Source: Granulicella arctica (GTDB lineage: Bacteria; Acidobacteriota; Terriglobia; Terriglobales; Acidobacteriaceae). From it: a DNA stretch of 64,000 nt. The stretch spans positions 1,793,187 through 1,857,186 of the forward strand of contig NZ_JACCCW010000001.1 in assembly GCF_013410065.1 (NCBI RefSeq), written 5' to 3'. How positions within the stretch are numbered: the stretch's first letter is position 1; each line of letters begins with the position of its first letter. The position numbers were made by a program, and so were the translations under genes. The notes under the pieces were generated by a model, which did no database searches, was not told the origin of the DNA, and worked only from the letters and a program-made list of their open reading frames with translations. Positions 63,649-64,000 of the stretch are shown in pieces.

Positions 63649-64000
63649 ATGCAATCGCTCGACATCCACAGCTTCAGCTACAGCGACCGCTCCCATACCC
63701 TGCTCTCCCTTACCGATTCGCTCACCGACTCCGGCGCCTGGATCACCGACCGCAGCACCATCTCCCCCTCCCTCACCGAGCTCCGCTTCGAGATCCAGCT
63801 CCACTGCGTCCTCAACCTCTACACCGCCCTCATCACCACCGGCCTCGAGCTCACCCGCGCCGCCCACCACACCATGACCGAGCTCTGGACCTGCTTCAAT
63901 AACCTCGACACCCGCTTCAGCGACGTCATCGTCGTCCGCCTCGAAATCAACTTCCTCGAAGATGTCACCCTCCACTCCCTCCTCAGCAGCGCTCGTGCCC
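63649..64000 (+). CDS. Unknown protein, runs off the right edge
   Basis: An open frame of at least 117 codons from an ATG at 63649 to the end of the window: MQSLDIHSFSYSDRSHTLLSLTDSLTDSG and on through LRFEIQLHCVLNLYTALITTGLELTRAAHHTMTELWTCFNNL. It reads like a real protein, with regular third-position C bias, amphipathic helices and a soluble composition, while the overlapping minus-strand frame is a low-complexity acidic shadow. AGGA lies rather far upstream (about 13 bases). No family recognised. Confidence 0.65.
   Translation, partial: MQSLDIHSFSYSDRSHTLLSLTDSLTDSGAWITDRSTISPSLTELRFEIQLHCVLNLYTALITTGLELTRAAHHTMTELWTCFNNLDTRFSDVIVVRLEINFLEDVTLHSLLSSARA

Noticed and set aside
63562..63975. 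Minus-strand acidic frame of 137 codons at the right edge
   Set aside because: Gly/Glu/Asp/Val low-complexity shadow of the more natural plus-strand protein starting at 63649.
1..64000. CRISPR array, prophage, insertion sequence or integrative element
   Set aside because: No regularly spaced repeats, transposase, integrase or phage structural gene was seen; the only repeats are short palindromes and tandem duplications.

Overview
The window is high-GC bacterial chromosome. The gene content points to the Acidobacteriota, class Terriglobia (Granulicella/Edaphobacter/Terriglobus-like). Evidence for this is an Oar-type TonB-dependent receptor with an N-terminal carboxypeptidase-regulatory-like domain, two secreted proteins of the acidobacterial VWFA-related type, secreted DUF2911, DUF3455 and DUF4397 proteins, tandem beta-propeller lipoproteins, and short dispersed palindromic repeats. 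This assignment is inference from protein families; no rRNA gene is present.

Layout. 1-8.7 kb: a signal-peptide fragment running off the left edge, a DEAD-box RNA helicase, a VIT1/CCC1-like membrane protein, a YbiT-type ABC-F ATPase, a DUF2237 protein, the large Oar-like receptor and tRNA-Arg(CCG). 8.7-16.6 kb: a DUF2911 protein, then a leftward glycine-cleavage cluster (gcvT, gcvH, gcvPA, unknown, gcvPB, unknown) preceded by an orphan methylmalonyl-CoA mutase large subunit and a membrane protein. 16.7-26.5 kb: small unknown genes, glgC, tatA, a PPK2-type polyphosphate kinase, an EamA transporter, a divergent VWFA pair, and a PadR/membrane protein/esterase-like operon in which the esterase fold lacks its nucleophile. 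26.6-33.4 kb: a compact leftward histidine operon, hisI-G-D-C-B-H-(lipoyl-like)-F-A, preceded by an unannotated 28-codon leader peptide with eight histidines and an intrinsic terminator, which has the layout of a classical his attenuator.

33.5-42.6 kb: a secreted helix-hairpin-helix protein, a DUF4397 lipoprotein, ahcY, ada, a C45-like hydrolase, DUF3455, a transglutaminase-like protein, metK and a RodZ-like HTH membrane protein. 42.7-49 kb: envelope and polysaccharide genes (multi-spanning proteins, a FtsX-type permease, an acyltransferase plus the remnant of another, a GT39-like glycosyltransferase, a TonB-C protein). 49-54.9 kb: rplM-rpsI-rpsB-tsf-pyrH, interrupted between tsf and pyrH by an oppositely oriented polymerase-like membrane gene. 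54.9-64 kb: an acyltransferase, two paralogous propeller lipoproteins, an M13 peptidase, an MCE/MlaD protein with five 34-residue repeats, acpS and an unknown gene running off the right edge.

The strongest leads are the histidine attenuator, the lipoyl-like protein without its lysine inside the his operon, the esterase-fold protein lacking both catalytic Ser and His, structured leaders upstream of rplM and rpsB, and unknown genes embedded in the gcv cluster. Positions were read by eye and from translated frames. Family names rest on recognised motifs, not database searches.
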